Source: DATJPR01 sp963752915 (GTDB taxonomy: Bacteria > Bacteroidota > Ignavibacteria > UBA10030 > UBA6906). From it: a stretch of 64,000 bases of DNA. This document shows positions 9,472 through 17,561 of this stretch, piece after piece (position 1 is the stretch's first letter; each line of letters opens with the position of its first letter). The notes beneath the pieces are model-generated. The model was not told the DNA's origin and made no database searches. It worked only from the letters and a program-made list of their open reading frames with translations. The stretch spans positions 310,001 to 374,000 of the forward strand of contig CAVVZZ010000015.1 of NCBI GenBank assembly GCA_963752915.1, written 5' to 3'. A program made the translations under genes and the position numbers.

Positions 9472-9933
9472 ATGAGCGTTATCAGCGCGAGGAAAGCGAT
9501 CGTGCTGTTGTTCTTGGGGAAGGCGGAGTTACTGGAAACCAGCGATGGGAAGTTGTTGCACAGCGTCTCGATGTCAATGCCGTTCCCGAGCGTTTTGCGA
9601 CTGGGGTTCTATGTGAAAATTCCCTATAAGAACATTATCCTCTCGCGGAAGAACATTCTCCGGAGGGACGGACATCGGTGCCAGTTCTGCGGAAGAAGCG
9701 ACATTGCGTTGACGGTTGACCACGTCATCCCTTCTTCGCGTGGAGGCGAGGATACCTGGGAGAACCTGGTCTGCGCATGCGTCCGCTGCAACAATAGAAA
9801 GGGAGATCGCACTCCGGAAGAGGCCGACATGCCCCTGCGACGAAAGCCGATGCGCCCCAACCATGTGACATTTATCCGGCAATTTGTCGGAACTGTCAAC
9901 GAACGCTGGAAACCCTACCTTTTCTTGCAGTGA
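9472..9933 (+). CDS. HNH endonuclease family protein
   Basis: Small HNH-fold protein of a widely conserved but poorly characterised family. The core reads RRDGHRCQFCGRSD, then LTVDHVIPSSRGGEDTWENLV, then CVRCNNRKGD; two CxxC pairs bind a structural metal and the DHV/N/N residues form the HNH site. Family homology visibly begins before the first ATG: NAKVLILNQNYEP is encoded from about 9433, yet no ATG, GTG or TTG lies between the in-frame stop at 9340-9342 and 9472. The true start is therefore either a rare codon, such as ATT at 9370, or hidden by an error. The function could be repair or nucleic-acid processing; nothing here indicates restriction-modification. Confidence 0.82.
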   Translation: MSVISARKAIVLLFLGKAELLETSDGKLLHSVSMSMPFPSVLRLGFYVKIPYKNIILSRKNILRRDGHRCQFCGRSDIALTVDHVIPSSRGGEDTWENLVCACVRCNNRKGDRTPEEADMPLRRKPMRPNHVTFIRQFVGTVNERWKPYLFLQ

Positions 9934-10077
9934 GCCAACCGTGTTCTGTCCGGCTGTTGTCCTTCCGCCGACCGCGAAACACCCTTTGCCGTGGATCGTT
10001 GCCATTTCCACATATCCCGAGATGTTGCTGTTCCGTGTTGACCAATCTCTGATCGTGTCACGACCATCATTTTCTGA

Positions 10078-11064
10078 ATGCCTTTGAATCCAAAAAAGAC
10101 CATACTGAGCGGCATGCGTCCGACGGGCAAACTGCACCTCGGCCATCTTGCGGGTGCCCTGGAGAATTGGGTTTCCCTTCAAGAAGAATACAATAACTAT
10201 CACCTCATTGCGGACTATCACGTCCTGACCACGAACCTTGATTCCTCCTCGATCTATCAGAACTCACTCGAGATGGTCAAGGATTGGATCGCCGCGGGGA
10301 TCGATCCCATCAGGAGCCCGATCTTCCGTCAGTCGAAGGTCAAAGAGCACACCGAGCTCCATTTGATCTTCTCGATGCTCATTACTACTGCACGCCTCGA
10401 ACGGAATCCCGCCGTCAAGGACCAGGTTCGGGATCTCCACATCGAGAACGTGAGCTACGGTCATCTCGGCTATCCTGTTCTTCAGGCCGCAGACATTTTG
10501 TTGTACAAGGGTGACCTCGTCCCGGTGGGTGAAGATCAGGTTCCCCATGTCGAGATCTCCAGGGAGATTGCGCGGCGATTCAACAGCCAGTACGGCAAGG
10601 TGTTTCCCGAGCCCGAACCAAAGCTGACAAAATTCGCGCGCCTCCCCGGTCTGGACGGCAACCGGATGAGCAAATCGATTGGAAACACCATTTTGCTGTC
10701 GGATGAACCCGGGGACATCCAGAAGAAAATGCGCACAGCAGTAACCGACCCGCAGAAAGTGCGGAAGAACGATCCCGGGCGGCCGGAAATCTGTCTGGTG
10801 TTCAGTTACCACAAGAAGTTCAATCCTTCGGCAGTCGAAGAGATCGAAGCAGGATGCCGCTCCGGGGCGCTCGGCTGTGTCGAATGCAAGCTCCGCGCTG
10901 CGACCGCGATCAGCGATGCCCTCGCGCCTCTCCGGGAGCGGCGGGCGCATCTCGAAGCGCACCCGCAGGAAGTCCTGGATGTTCTTGCGGACGGAGAACG
11001 GAGAGCGCGGGAGCGCGCCTCGTCGACCATGGCCGAAGTGCGTTCCGTGATGCACCTCGGATGA
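10078..11064 (+). CDS. trpS: tryptophanyl-tRNA synthetase
   Basis: Class I aminoacyl-tRNA synthetase charging tRNA-Trp. The 328-residue chain opens with LSGMRPTGKLHLGHLAGAL, the HIGH-type ATP motif, and carries the KMSKS-type motif as GNRMSKSIGNT near residue 200. Length is standard for the bacterial enzyme. It starts 144 nt after the HNH gene; no obvious terminator or T-box leader was seen in that gap. scpA follows after 38 nt. Confidence 0.95.
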   Translation: MPLNPKKTILSGMRPTGKLHLGHLAGALENWVSLQEEYNNYHLIADYHVLTTNLDSSSIYQNSLEMVKDWIAAGIDPIRSPIFRQSKVKEHTELHLIFSMLITTARLERNPAVKDQVRDLHIENVSYGHLGYPVLQAADILLYKGDLVPVGEDQVPHVEISREIARRFNSQYGKVFPEPEPKLTKFARLPGLDGNRMSKSIGNTILLSDEPGDIQKKMRTAVTDPQKVRKNDPGRPEICLVFSYHKKFNPSAVEEIEAGCRSGALGCVECKLRAATAISDALAPLRERRAHLEAHPQEVLDVLADGERRARERASSTMAEVRSVMHLG

Positions 11065-11102
11065 GGGCGAGGTTCTGCGGTGCAGCGTCAGAGAAGGGAT
11101 GA

Positions 11103-11849
11103 ATGGTGTACAAGGTAAAGCTGACGGATTTTGAAGGTCCCCTGGACCTCCTCCTCTTCTTCATCAAACGGGATGAGCTGAATATCTATGACATCCCGAT
11201 TGCGAAGATTACGCAGGACTACCTCGACTCCCTCCATCTGATCGCGGCCCTTGACTTGGAGGTGGCGGGTGAGTTCATCGTGATGGCTGCCACGCTGATG
11301 CAGATCAAGGTTCGCATGATGCTCCCGGCGACCGCGCGGGCTGACGATGAAGAAGACCCGCGCGCTGAACTCGTCCGGCGTCTGATCGAGTACAAGCGGT
11401 ACAAGGAGATGTCCCAGCACATGGAGCGGATGGAGGCCGAGCAGCGCCGCGTCTATTACCGGAAGTTTTTCCTTGCCGACACGAAAGTCATCTCTGAAGA
11501 GGAGAACGAAGACCTCCTGAAGGAAGTGACGCTCTTCAATCTCATCGCGGCGTACAAGTCCGCGCTCGACCACATGCCCAAGAAGCGGATCCACGAAGTG
11601 ACGCTCCTGGACGTCACGGTGGATGAACAGATGGCGTATGTTCTGGACTATCTCCGGGTCCACAAGGGCGGCACCGTGATGCAAATGGTGATGCATATGA
11701 CGGAGAAGTTAAGGGTCATCGTGACCATCATTGCCATCCTCGAACTCACCAAGACCAATATCATCCGGATCTTCCCCGTCAACGAGGGACAGGACATTGC
11801 CGTAGAGCATGCGCAGCAAATGCACGCGGTGAGTATGGGAGCGTCATGA
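11103..11849 (+). CDS. scpA: segregation and condensation protein A (kleisin)
   Basis: ScpA is the kleisin subunit that bridges SMC heads in the bacterial condensin complex. The N-terminal signature FEGPLDLLLFFIKRDELNIYD is intact, followed by the helical linker and the C-terminal winged-helix region (VTIIAILELTKTNIIR). The 248-residue length is normal. It overlaps scpB by 4 nt (ATGA), so the two partners are translationally coupled. Confidence 0.94.
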   Translation: MVYKVKLTDFEGPLDLLLFFIKRDELNIYDIPIAKITQDYLDSLHLIAALDLEVAGEFIVMAATLMQIKVRMMLPATARADDEEDPRAELVRRLIEYKRYKEMSQHMERMEAEQRRVYYRKFFLADTKVISEEENEDLLKEVTLFNLIAAYKSALDHMPKKRIHEVTLLDVTVDEQMAYVLDYLRVHKGGTVMQMVMHMTEKLRVIVTIIAILELTKTNIIRIFPVNEGQDIAVEHAQQMHAVSMGAS

Positions 11850-12571
11850 GCATGCAGGGAAATGTGCCGTCGGAAAAAGAGGTTGTCGAAGCACTGCTGT
11901 TCGCGACCGACGAACCGCTTTCTCTCCGGCAGATTGCTGAAATCCTGACGCCGGACGGATCCGGCGAGGGTCGACCGCTCTCACCGGAGAAGATTCTCGG
12001 GGTGATCGAGGATCTGAACAGGGAATATGGACAGGCGGGACGGGCATTCCGCATCGTGAAAGTCGCGGGCGGCTACCAGTTCGCGACACAGCCGCAGTTC
12101 GGCGTATGGCTTGGAAGGATGGTCCGGGAGCGGTCGAAACGAAAACTCTCGGTCTCGGCGCTGGAAAGTCTCGCGGTCATCGCATACAAGCAGCCGGTGA
12201 CGAAACCGGAGATCGAGGCGATCCGCGGCGTCAATGCCGACTATGTGCTGCGGTCGCTGATGGAGCGGAATCTCGTGACGGTCGTCGGCAGGGCTGCGTC
12301 CCCGGGCCGCCCCTTGTTGTACGGAACCACGCGGGATTTCCTCAAGCATTTCGGCCTGAACGATCTGTCGGAATTGCCGAAGCCAAGGGAGATCAACGAG
12401 CTGCTCGCCGAGGCGGAGTACGAAGTGGAAAAACGCCTGCTCAAAGAAATGGAAGAAAAGCGCCTGCAGGAAGAGAACGAATCGGGGACTTCGCCGGAGG
12501 AGTGGCGCAGTGCACAGTCTTCCGGTGAAGCGCAGGACTCCGTCCGCGCGGAAGGGGAGGAGGAACCGTGA
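11846..12571 (+). CDS. scpB: segregation and condensation protein B
   Basis: ScpB dimers bind ScpA and regulate the SMC ring. Two tandem winged-helix domains fill residues 1-180, with the family sequence VEALLFATDEPLSLRQIAEIL at the start and LAVIAYKQPVTKPEIEAIRG in the second domain. A charged, low-complexity C-terminal tail follows. Four-nucleotide overlaps link it to scpA upstream and to the pseudouridine synthase downstream, the usual scpA-scpB-rluB order. Confidence 0.94.
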   Translation: MSMQGNVPSEKEVVEALLFATDEPLSLRQIAEILTPDGSGEGRPLSPEKILGVIEDLNREYGQAGRAFRIVKVAGGYQFATQPQFGVWLGRMVRERSKRKLSVSALESLAVIAYKQPVTKPEIEAIRGVNADYVLRSLMERNLVTVVGRAASPGRPLLYGTTRDFLKHFGLNDLSELPKPREINELLAEAEYEVEKRLLKEMEEKRLQEENESGTSPEEWRSAQSSGEAQDSVRAEGEEEP

Positions 12572-13326
12572 AACGCGAAACGTCCCGTTCCGGTGAAGTC
12601 GTCCGGATCAATCGGTACCTGAGCATGTCCGGCGTAACGTCGCGGCGAAAAGCGGAGGAACTCATCCGCGCAGGAGAAGTCCGCGTGAACCGGGTGATCG
12701 TCACCGATCTTGCGACGAAGGTCAAGGTCTCTATCGATCGCGTGACCGTGAGCGGAAAGCCGGTCGCGCCAGCCGAGAGCAACATTTACCTCCTCTTGAA
12801 CAAGCCAAAGGATACGATCACGACGCTGAGCGACGAGCGCGGAAGACAGACCGTGATGCAACTTGTGAAGTCGCGCCAGCGTATCTATCCGATCGGGAGA
12901 CTCGACAGAAACACGACCGGAGTCTTGCTCCTGACGAATGACGGGGAGTTCGCACATCACCTGATGCACCCGCGCCACGAGATCCCAAAGTCCTACCATG
13001 TGAGTCTTGAAACGTCATTGCAGCCGGCGCATCGCACCAGCCTGGCACGGGGGGTTGAATTGGAAGACGGCAAGACGGCCCCCGCTGAAGTGATCATTCT
13101 CCCCGGTGGAAAAGGGAAGGAGATCGGGGTGGTCATTCACGAGGGGCGAAATCGCCAGGTCCGCCGGATGTTCGAGCATTTCGGGTATCGTGTCCGGAAA
13201 CTGGACCGGGTAGCGTATGGTCCCATCACCAAAACAGGGTTGGGCCGCGGAGAGACGCGATCGCTCACGAAGTCGGAGGTGCGGGCGTTGAAGGAGCTGG
13301 CGGGGATCGCCGATGTGCTTGCCTGA
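12568..13326 (+). CDS. rluB: 23S rRNA pseudouridine synthase, RluB type
   Basis: S4 domain (VRINRYLSMSGVTSRRKAEE) followed by the RsuA-family catalytic domain with GRLDRNTTGVLLLTND; the Asp of GRLD is catalytic. The GTG start at 12568 overlaps the scpB stop. RluB modifies a uridine in the large-subunit rRNA near the peptidyl transferase centre. Conserved placement behind scpAB supports RluB over the paralogue at 3295-4029, which is why only this copy gets the symbol. Confidence 0.9.
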   Translation: MKRETSRSGEVVRINRYLSMSGVTSRRKAEELIRAGEVRVNRVIVTDLATKVKVSIDRVTVSGKPVAPAESNIYLLLNKPKDTITTLSDERGRQTVMQLVKSRQRIYPIGRLDRNTTGVLLLTNDGEFAHHLMHPRHEIPKSYHVSLETSLQPAHRTSLARGVELEDGKTAPAEVIILPGGKGKEIGVVIHEGRNRQVRRMFEHFGYRVRKLDRVAYGPITKTGLGRGETRSLTKSEVRALKELAGIADVLA

Positions 13327-13388
13327 ACGGCGGATTCGCCGCATGTGTTCACCAACTCCGCCATGCACGGCGGGATGAGGGAGGACCT

Positions 13389-14447
13389 ATGCTGTGCCCC
13401 GTGATTCGAAGCCTGCTGCTCTGCAGTCTCGTGGTTGCGCTGTCGGCCTGTTCTTCGGCCGAACGTTCCGCTCCGCGGTCGTCAATCGCGGACGGAATGT
13501 ACGATTCGGAATTTCCCTCCACCCCTTCGTCGTCCTATCTCGAGCGCATCGGAGAATCCGTCCAGCGACTCAACTCCATTGCTTACTACAAAACGTATTT
13601 CTTCGGTCCACAGGAACATTTTCGCCTGGCCGAAGTGAATGCTGCCGTGCTCAATGCGCATGAACAGAATTCCGTCTACGCGAACAGCTCGACCTCCGGT
13701 ACCGCGACCATCATCGCATCGGGGTCGCAGAAGATCGCATTTCTTACCTGTGCGCACATTGTCGCATTTCCGGACACGCTGATCGCCTATTTCCCCGGAC
13801 CCGACCGCAAGCCAAGTCCCTATGTCGCCACGTTTTCGATCCTCAAACGAACCGCGCTCTACGTCGCCACTCTTCCTGAGGGTGGGACAGTGGAAGTTCT
13901 TGCGCTGGACCGCGCGAATGATCTTGCCGTCGTCGGGCACGCTTACGAGACGTCGCAGCCGATAATGCCCCCGGTCCTCGGGTATCCGCTCGGGAACTCC
14001 GAGGAGCTGCATTGGGGGACGTTCCTGTATTTGTTCGGATATCCGGCGGGGACCAAGGTCGTCACCAAGGGAATCGTCAGCAGCCCTGACAAGGACAGGC
14101 GCCATTCATTTATCGTGGACGCCGTCTTCGGCAGGGGATTCAGCGGAGGCATTTGTCTTGCCATCCGGGACGGCATCCCCAACTTCGAAGTGGTCGGCCT
14201 CATTAAAATGGTGCCGGCGCACACGAGCTACGTCCTGACCCCCGGCCGCGATCGCGAGACCGACGAGATCGATCTGGACCTCCCGTATACCGGGCAGGTG
14301 TTTATCGAACGAAGGACAGAAATTGAGTACGGCATTTCGCAGGCGATTTCCGCGGAGACCGTCCGTGAATTCCTTGAATCGCACATGATTGATCTCGCAC
14401 AACTCGGGTATTCCATTGATCGTACGTTTCTGGGGAACGATCGCTAA
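13389..14447 (+). CDS. trypsin-like serine protease lipoprotein
   Basis: The 352-residue chain starts with a lipoprotein signal peptide ending LVVALSAC, so Cys21 would be lipidated. A chymotrypsin-fold domain follows. Its probable triad is His in FLTCAHIVAF, Asp in RANDLAVVGH and Ser in GRGFSGGICLA. No PDZ domain is visible, unlike the HtrA protein upstream. It probably acts in the periplasm, anchored in a membrane. It lies between rluB and a GNAT gene and shows no operon partner. The target is unknown. It could also be a catalytically weak member, since only the motif context supports the triad. Confidence 0.78.
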   Translation: MLCPVIRSLLLCSLVVALSACSSAERSAPRSSIADGMYDSEFPSTPSSSYLERIGESVQRLNSIAYYKTYFFGPQEHFRLAEVNAAVLNAHEQNSVYANSSTSGTATIIASGSQKIAFLTCAHIVAFPDTLIAYFPGPDRKPSPYVATFSILKRTALYVATLPEGGTVEVLALDRANDLAVVGHAYETSQPIMPPVLGYPLGNSEELHWGTFLYLFGYPAGTKVVTKGIVSSPDKDRRHSFIVDAVFGRGFSGGICLAIRDGIPNFEVVGLIKMVPAHTSYVLTPGRDRETDEIDLDLPYTGQVFIERRTEIEYGISQAISAETVREFLESHMIDLAQLGYSIDRTFLGNDR

Positions 14448-14486
14448 CGCATCGCACGTGCGGGTGGATGGGGGGAGGGAACAGGG

Positions 14487-15308
14487 GTGAATCGTCAAAG
14501 ATTGTTCGTGGATCCGGCGCTGGCGCGGCGCATCGAATTGACCGACGCCTGGGTGGGGGTGGAATCGGCGCGCATTCATGCCCAGCTCCATCCGGAGTCC
14601 GGTGTGGCATGGATTCCTGTGTCCGGCGGCTATGCAGTGTTCACGGGTGTCGGATCCATGCTCACGCAAGTCCTCGGTCTCGGCACCGCCGGACCGGTCA
14701 CGGGTGCGGAACTGGACGAGGTCGAAGAGTTCTTCAAGGTCCGCGGCGCCAACGTGTCGATCGAGCTCTGTCCTCTGGCCGATCGCTCGATCCTCCCGCT
14801 GCTCGCGACACGAGGGTATGCCATCGCAGGGTTCAGCAATATGCTGGTGCGTCGCCTCGCGCTTGCTCCGCCTGCCGGCGGACCCGCGGAGTGCACCGTG
14901 CGTCACTGCACTCCCACAGAAGGAGACCTCTGGGCAAGAACGGTCCTCGAGGGGTTCTCGGGCCAGATGGCGATCACGTCTGAAAATGTCGACATTCTGC
15001 TGAGCCTCTTTCATCAGCCCGGCTCAATTTGCCTCATCGCCCTTGTCGACGGTCAGCCTGCGGGTGGCGGCGCGCTCTCCGTGTACGAGAGTGTCGCGGC
15101 CATGTACGGGGCAAGCACCATCCCCGCGTTCCGACGGCGCGGCGTTCAGAGCGCGCTGATTCAATCGCTCGTCGTGGAATCGATCGATGCGCGGTGCGAT
15201 CTCGCATATACCCTGACGGAGCCGGGAAGCGTTTCGAACAGAAATCTTGAGCGACAGGAGTTCCGGCTCGCGTACACGCGCGTGAACCTCCGCCGGACGT
15301 TTTCTTGA
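14487..15308 (+). CDS. GNAT-family N-acetyltransferase
   Basis: A 273-residue protein with a C-terminal GNAT domain: the acetyl-CoA pyrophosphate loop is read as STIPAFRRRGVQSALIQ (about 205-222), preceded by strands including GGGALSVYESVAAMYG. The N-terminal half is a degenerate second acetyltransferase-like lobe, a common double-GNAT layout. GTG at 14487 is preceded by a G-rich SD. The substrate is unknown. The promoter of the next gene overlaps its 3' end. Confidence 0.8.
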   Translation: MNRQRLFVDPALARRIELTDAWVGVESARIHAQLHPESGVAWIPVSGGYAVFTGVGSMLTQVLGLGTAGPVTGAELDEVEEFFKVRGANVSIELCPLADRSILPLLATRGYAIAGFSNMLVRRLALAPPAGGPAECTVRHCTPTEGDLWARTVLEGFSGQMAITSENVDILLSLFHQPGSICLIALVDGQPAGGGALSVYESVAAMYGASTIPAFRRRGVQSALIQSLVVESIDARCDLAYTLTEPGSVSNRNLERQEFRLAYTRVNLRRTFS

Positions 15309-15333
15309 GACTCAACGGCCTTTTTGGTACAAT
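15305..15333 (+). promoter_or_regulatory. sigma70-like promoter for the TPM operon
   Basis: TTGAGA (15305-15310) and TACAAT (15328-15333) are separated by 17 bp. The -35 box overlaps the GNAT stop codon. Transcription would start near 15340. Confidence 0.6.
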
Positions 15334-15387
15334 GCAAAGCGCCACGCTTCTGTGGCGATGACCTCCCTGTCAAACGGACCTTTCATC

Positions 15388-16050
15388 ATGCGCCACACCG
15401 TCAACCGTTTCTTCTCCGAAAATGATCTCTCACGGATCAAAGCGGCCGTCCAGGAGGCGGAAGCAAAGACCTCCGGAGAAATCGTCCCGTATGTCGTCGA
15501 CCATAGCAATGGTTACGAGGAAGCCCAGTGGCGCGGCGCTGCGCTCTTCAGCACGCTTGTCCTGGCAGTTTTCGTCTTTCTCCACAGCCAGTCGGATTGG
15601 GGCTTTCCGTTCACCTACGGACAGATGTCAAGTCTGGTTCTCTTGTCCGGCGTCGTCGGGTTCTTCCTCGTACGCTGGAACGCCTTCGCCAAGCGTCTCG
15701 TTGCGGGACACCGGCTGATGGAGCGCCACATCGGACACCGTGCCGCTGAAGCCTTCATCAGCGAGGAAGTCTTCAAGACTCGAGAACGGACAGGCATCCT
15801 CATTTTCGTCAGCCTCCTCGAACATCGGGTCATGGTTCTGGGCGACTCCGGGATCAACGCCAAAGTGAAGCCGGACGATTGGCATGGAATCGTGCAGACG
15901 ATCGTGCGCGGAATTCAAGCCGGACGGCCTGCGGACGGTCTGGTCGAAGGGATCCGTGAGAGCGGGAACCTTCTTTCCCAGCACGGCGTCAGCAGGAGGG
16001 CGGACGATCAGGACGAACTCCCCGATTCCCTTCGCATCAGCGACCACTGA
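15388..16050 (+). CDS. TPM-domain membrane protein
   Basis: A TPM (TLP18.3/Psb32/MOLO-1) family protein without a signal peptide. The family start RFFSENDLSRIKAAVQEAE and KTSGEIVPYVVD is followed by two transmembrane helices (about 50-110) and the second half of the fold, with ERTGILIFVSLLEHRVMVLGD. ATG 15388 (MRHTVNRFF) matches where homology begins; GTG 15352 or ATG 15358 would add 10-12 residues. The TPM fold often appears beside LemA and in envelope maintenance, but its biochemical role is unclear. A second TPM gene follows after a 103-nt gap containing a hairpin. Confidence 0.8.
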   Translation: MRHTVNRFFSENDLSRIKAAVQEAEAKTSGEIVPYVVDHSNGYEEAQWRGAALFSTLVLAVFVFLHSQSDWGFPFTYGQMSSLVLLSGVVGFFLVRWNAFAKRLVAGHRLMERHIGHRAAEAFISEEVFKTRERTGILIFVSLLEHRVMVLGDSGINAKVKPDDWHGIVQTIVRGIQAGRPADGLVEGIRESGNLLSQHGVSRRADDQDELPDSLRISDH

Positions 16051-16073
16051 TGTCGTTATTCACGGTTCCAGGA

Positions 16074-16118
16074 GCGTGCAAGAAGGAAAGTGCGGGCAGA
16101 GGAAACCTTTTTGCACGC
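16074..16118 (+). other. intergenic hairpin between two TPM genes
   Basis: GCGTGCAAGAAGG (16074-16086) pairs almost perfectly with CCTTTTTGCACGC (16106-16118) around a 19-nt loop. The T-run lies inside the stem, so it is not a classical terminator. It may stabilise an mRNA end or tune expression of the second TPM gene, which starts at 16154. Confidence 0.5.
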
Positions 16119-16153
16119 AACTGCGTAACGTCACATACCGGGCCCGACTCTCG

Positions 16154-17077
16154 ATGAACCCAACCCTCTCGCGCGGCATCGCCGTCTGCAGTCTGTTCGT
16201 CGTGTTCGCAACAGTAAATGCCGAGACGCCGGTACCGTTTCTCGGCGGGCGTGTCAACGACACCGCGGAGATACTTTCCAGCGCCTCGGTGCAGGAATTG
16301 GAATCGCTTCTCAAGGCACATGAAGATTCCACGTCAAACCAGGTGGTCGTGCTCACCGTACCGGCGCTTCAAGACGGCGAGACGATCGAACAGTTTTCCA
16401 TCAGGGTGGCCGACGCGTGGAAGATCGGCCGGAAAGGAAAAGACAACGGAGTGCTCCTGGTCGTCTCCCGCGACGATCACAAGGTGAGAATAGAGGTCGG
16501 ATCAGGGCTCGAAGGTGCTCTCCCCGACATCACCTGCGGATCCATCATCCGCCATGAGATCATCCCCCGGTTCAAATCCGGCGACTTCGACGGGGGGATT
16601 ACGGCCGGAACGAAATCCATCCTCGCGGCAATCCGCGGCGAGTATACGGCGGACCCCGGGGATACGTCCTCCGACAACGACCTGGGGATCCTCGGGTACG
16701 TACTGTTCAGCGTGTTCTTCGTCGTGACGCTCGGAACATTCACGCTGGTGGGGATTGCGAGTCCTGGAAAGGTAGGCTGGTTTCTTTACCTCTTTCTGAT
16801 CCCGTTTTGGGCGGCGTTCCCGACGGCAGTGTACGGTGTTACGGCCGGCCTGACACTCCTCGTCAGCTATCTTGTGCTCTTTCCCGCTGCGAGGATCGTT
16901 CTTCCCAAAACCGAATGGGGGAAAAAGATCAACACATGGTCCTCCAGGTCCTCCGGAGGAGCGGGAGGCTGGAGTTCGTGGAGTTCATCTTCCTCGGGGT
17001 TCTCTTCGGGGAGTTCTTCCAGCTTTTCCGGCGGTGGTGGCGGGTTCTCCGGCGGAGGAGCGTCCGGATCATGGTGA
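16154..17077 (+). CDS. secreted/membrane TPM-domain protein (YgcG type)
   Basis: A 307-residue protein with an N-terminal signal peptide (cleavage after ...VNA), a TPM domain (about 30-165, with QVVVLTVPAL and RIEVGSGLEGALPD), two or three membrane helices, and a Ser/Gly-rich tail ending SGGGASGSW. This is the classic YgcG layout. ATG 16154 was chosen because the signal peptide starts there; the frame is open upstream without similarity. It is related to the protein at 49623-50357. The substrate and role are unknown; such proteins are thought to act at the outer face of the membrane. Confidence 0.85.
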   Translation: MNPTLSRGIAVCSLFVVFATVNAETPVPFLGGRVNDTAEILSSASVQELESLLKAHEDSTSNQVVVLTVPALQDGETIEQFSIRVADAWKIGRKGKDNGVLLVVSRDDHKVRIEVGSGLEGALPDITCGSIIRHEIIPRFKSGDFDGGITAGTKSILAAIRGEYTADPGDTSSDNDLGILGYVLFSVFFVVTLGTFTLVGIASPGKVGWFLYLFLIPFWAAFPTAVYGVTAGLTLLVSYLVLFPAARIVLPKTEWGKKINTWSSRSSGGAGGWSSWSSSSSGFSSGSSSSFSGGGGGFSGGGASGSW

Positions 17078-17084
17078 TTACCGG

Positions 17085-17534
17085 ATGATTCTCGACACGC
17101 TCTCACACATCGATGGGTATTGCGAAGTGCATCGTCGCCTCCGGGATGCCGCAGCTTTTCTCAAGCGGGCGGATCTCGTTTCGCTGCCGGACGGACGGAT
17201 CGACCTCGACGGCGATCTGCTGTATGCGACCGTCATGCGCGTTCCCGGCCGCGCACCGGAAGAGGCCAAGCTCGAATCGCACCGGCGGTACATCGACATC
17301 CAGGTGCTCCTGGACGGGGTCGAGCGCATCGGTTGGAGAACGGTGAACGCGGCACTGCACGAGGTTGCTCCCTTTGACGTCGAAAGGGACATCGTGTTCT
17401 ACACTGAGGCAGCAGGGACGCTCCTGACGCTCCAAGCCGGGATGTTCGCGGTCTTCTTTCCGCAGGACGCCCACGCGCCGATGATTTCCGATGGAGGCCT
17501 GCACAAGATTGTGGTCAAGGTGGCCGCGCAGTGA
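17085..17534 (+). CDS. YhcH/YjgK/YiaL (EbgC-like) family protein
   Basis: DUF386-family cupin-like protein of 149 residues, starting MILDTLSHIDGY with ATG 17085, 7 nt after the TPM gene. Recognisable family stretches are ESHRRYIDIQVLLDGVERIG and FFPQDAHAPMISDG, which supply the conserved Glu/His metal-binding residues of the beta-barrel pocket. E. coli relatives are linked to sugar catabolism (ebg, yia and sialic acid loci), possibly as anomerases. Here it follows TPM genes, so context does not help. Confidence 0.85.
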   Translation: MILDTLSHIDGYCEVHRRLRDAAAFLKRADLVSLPDGRIDLDGDLLYATVMRVPGRAPEEAKLESHRRYIDIQVLLDGVERIGWRTVNAALHEVAPFDVERDIVFYTEAAGTLLTLQAGMFAVFFPQDAHAPMISDGGLHKIVVKVAAQ

Positions 17535-17561
17535 ACGCAGTTTCTTCCAGAGGAACCCTCA

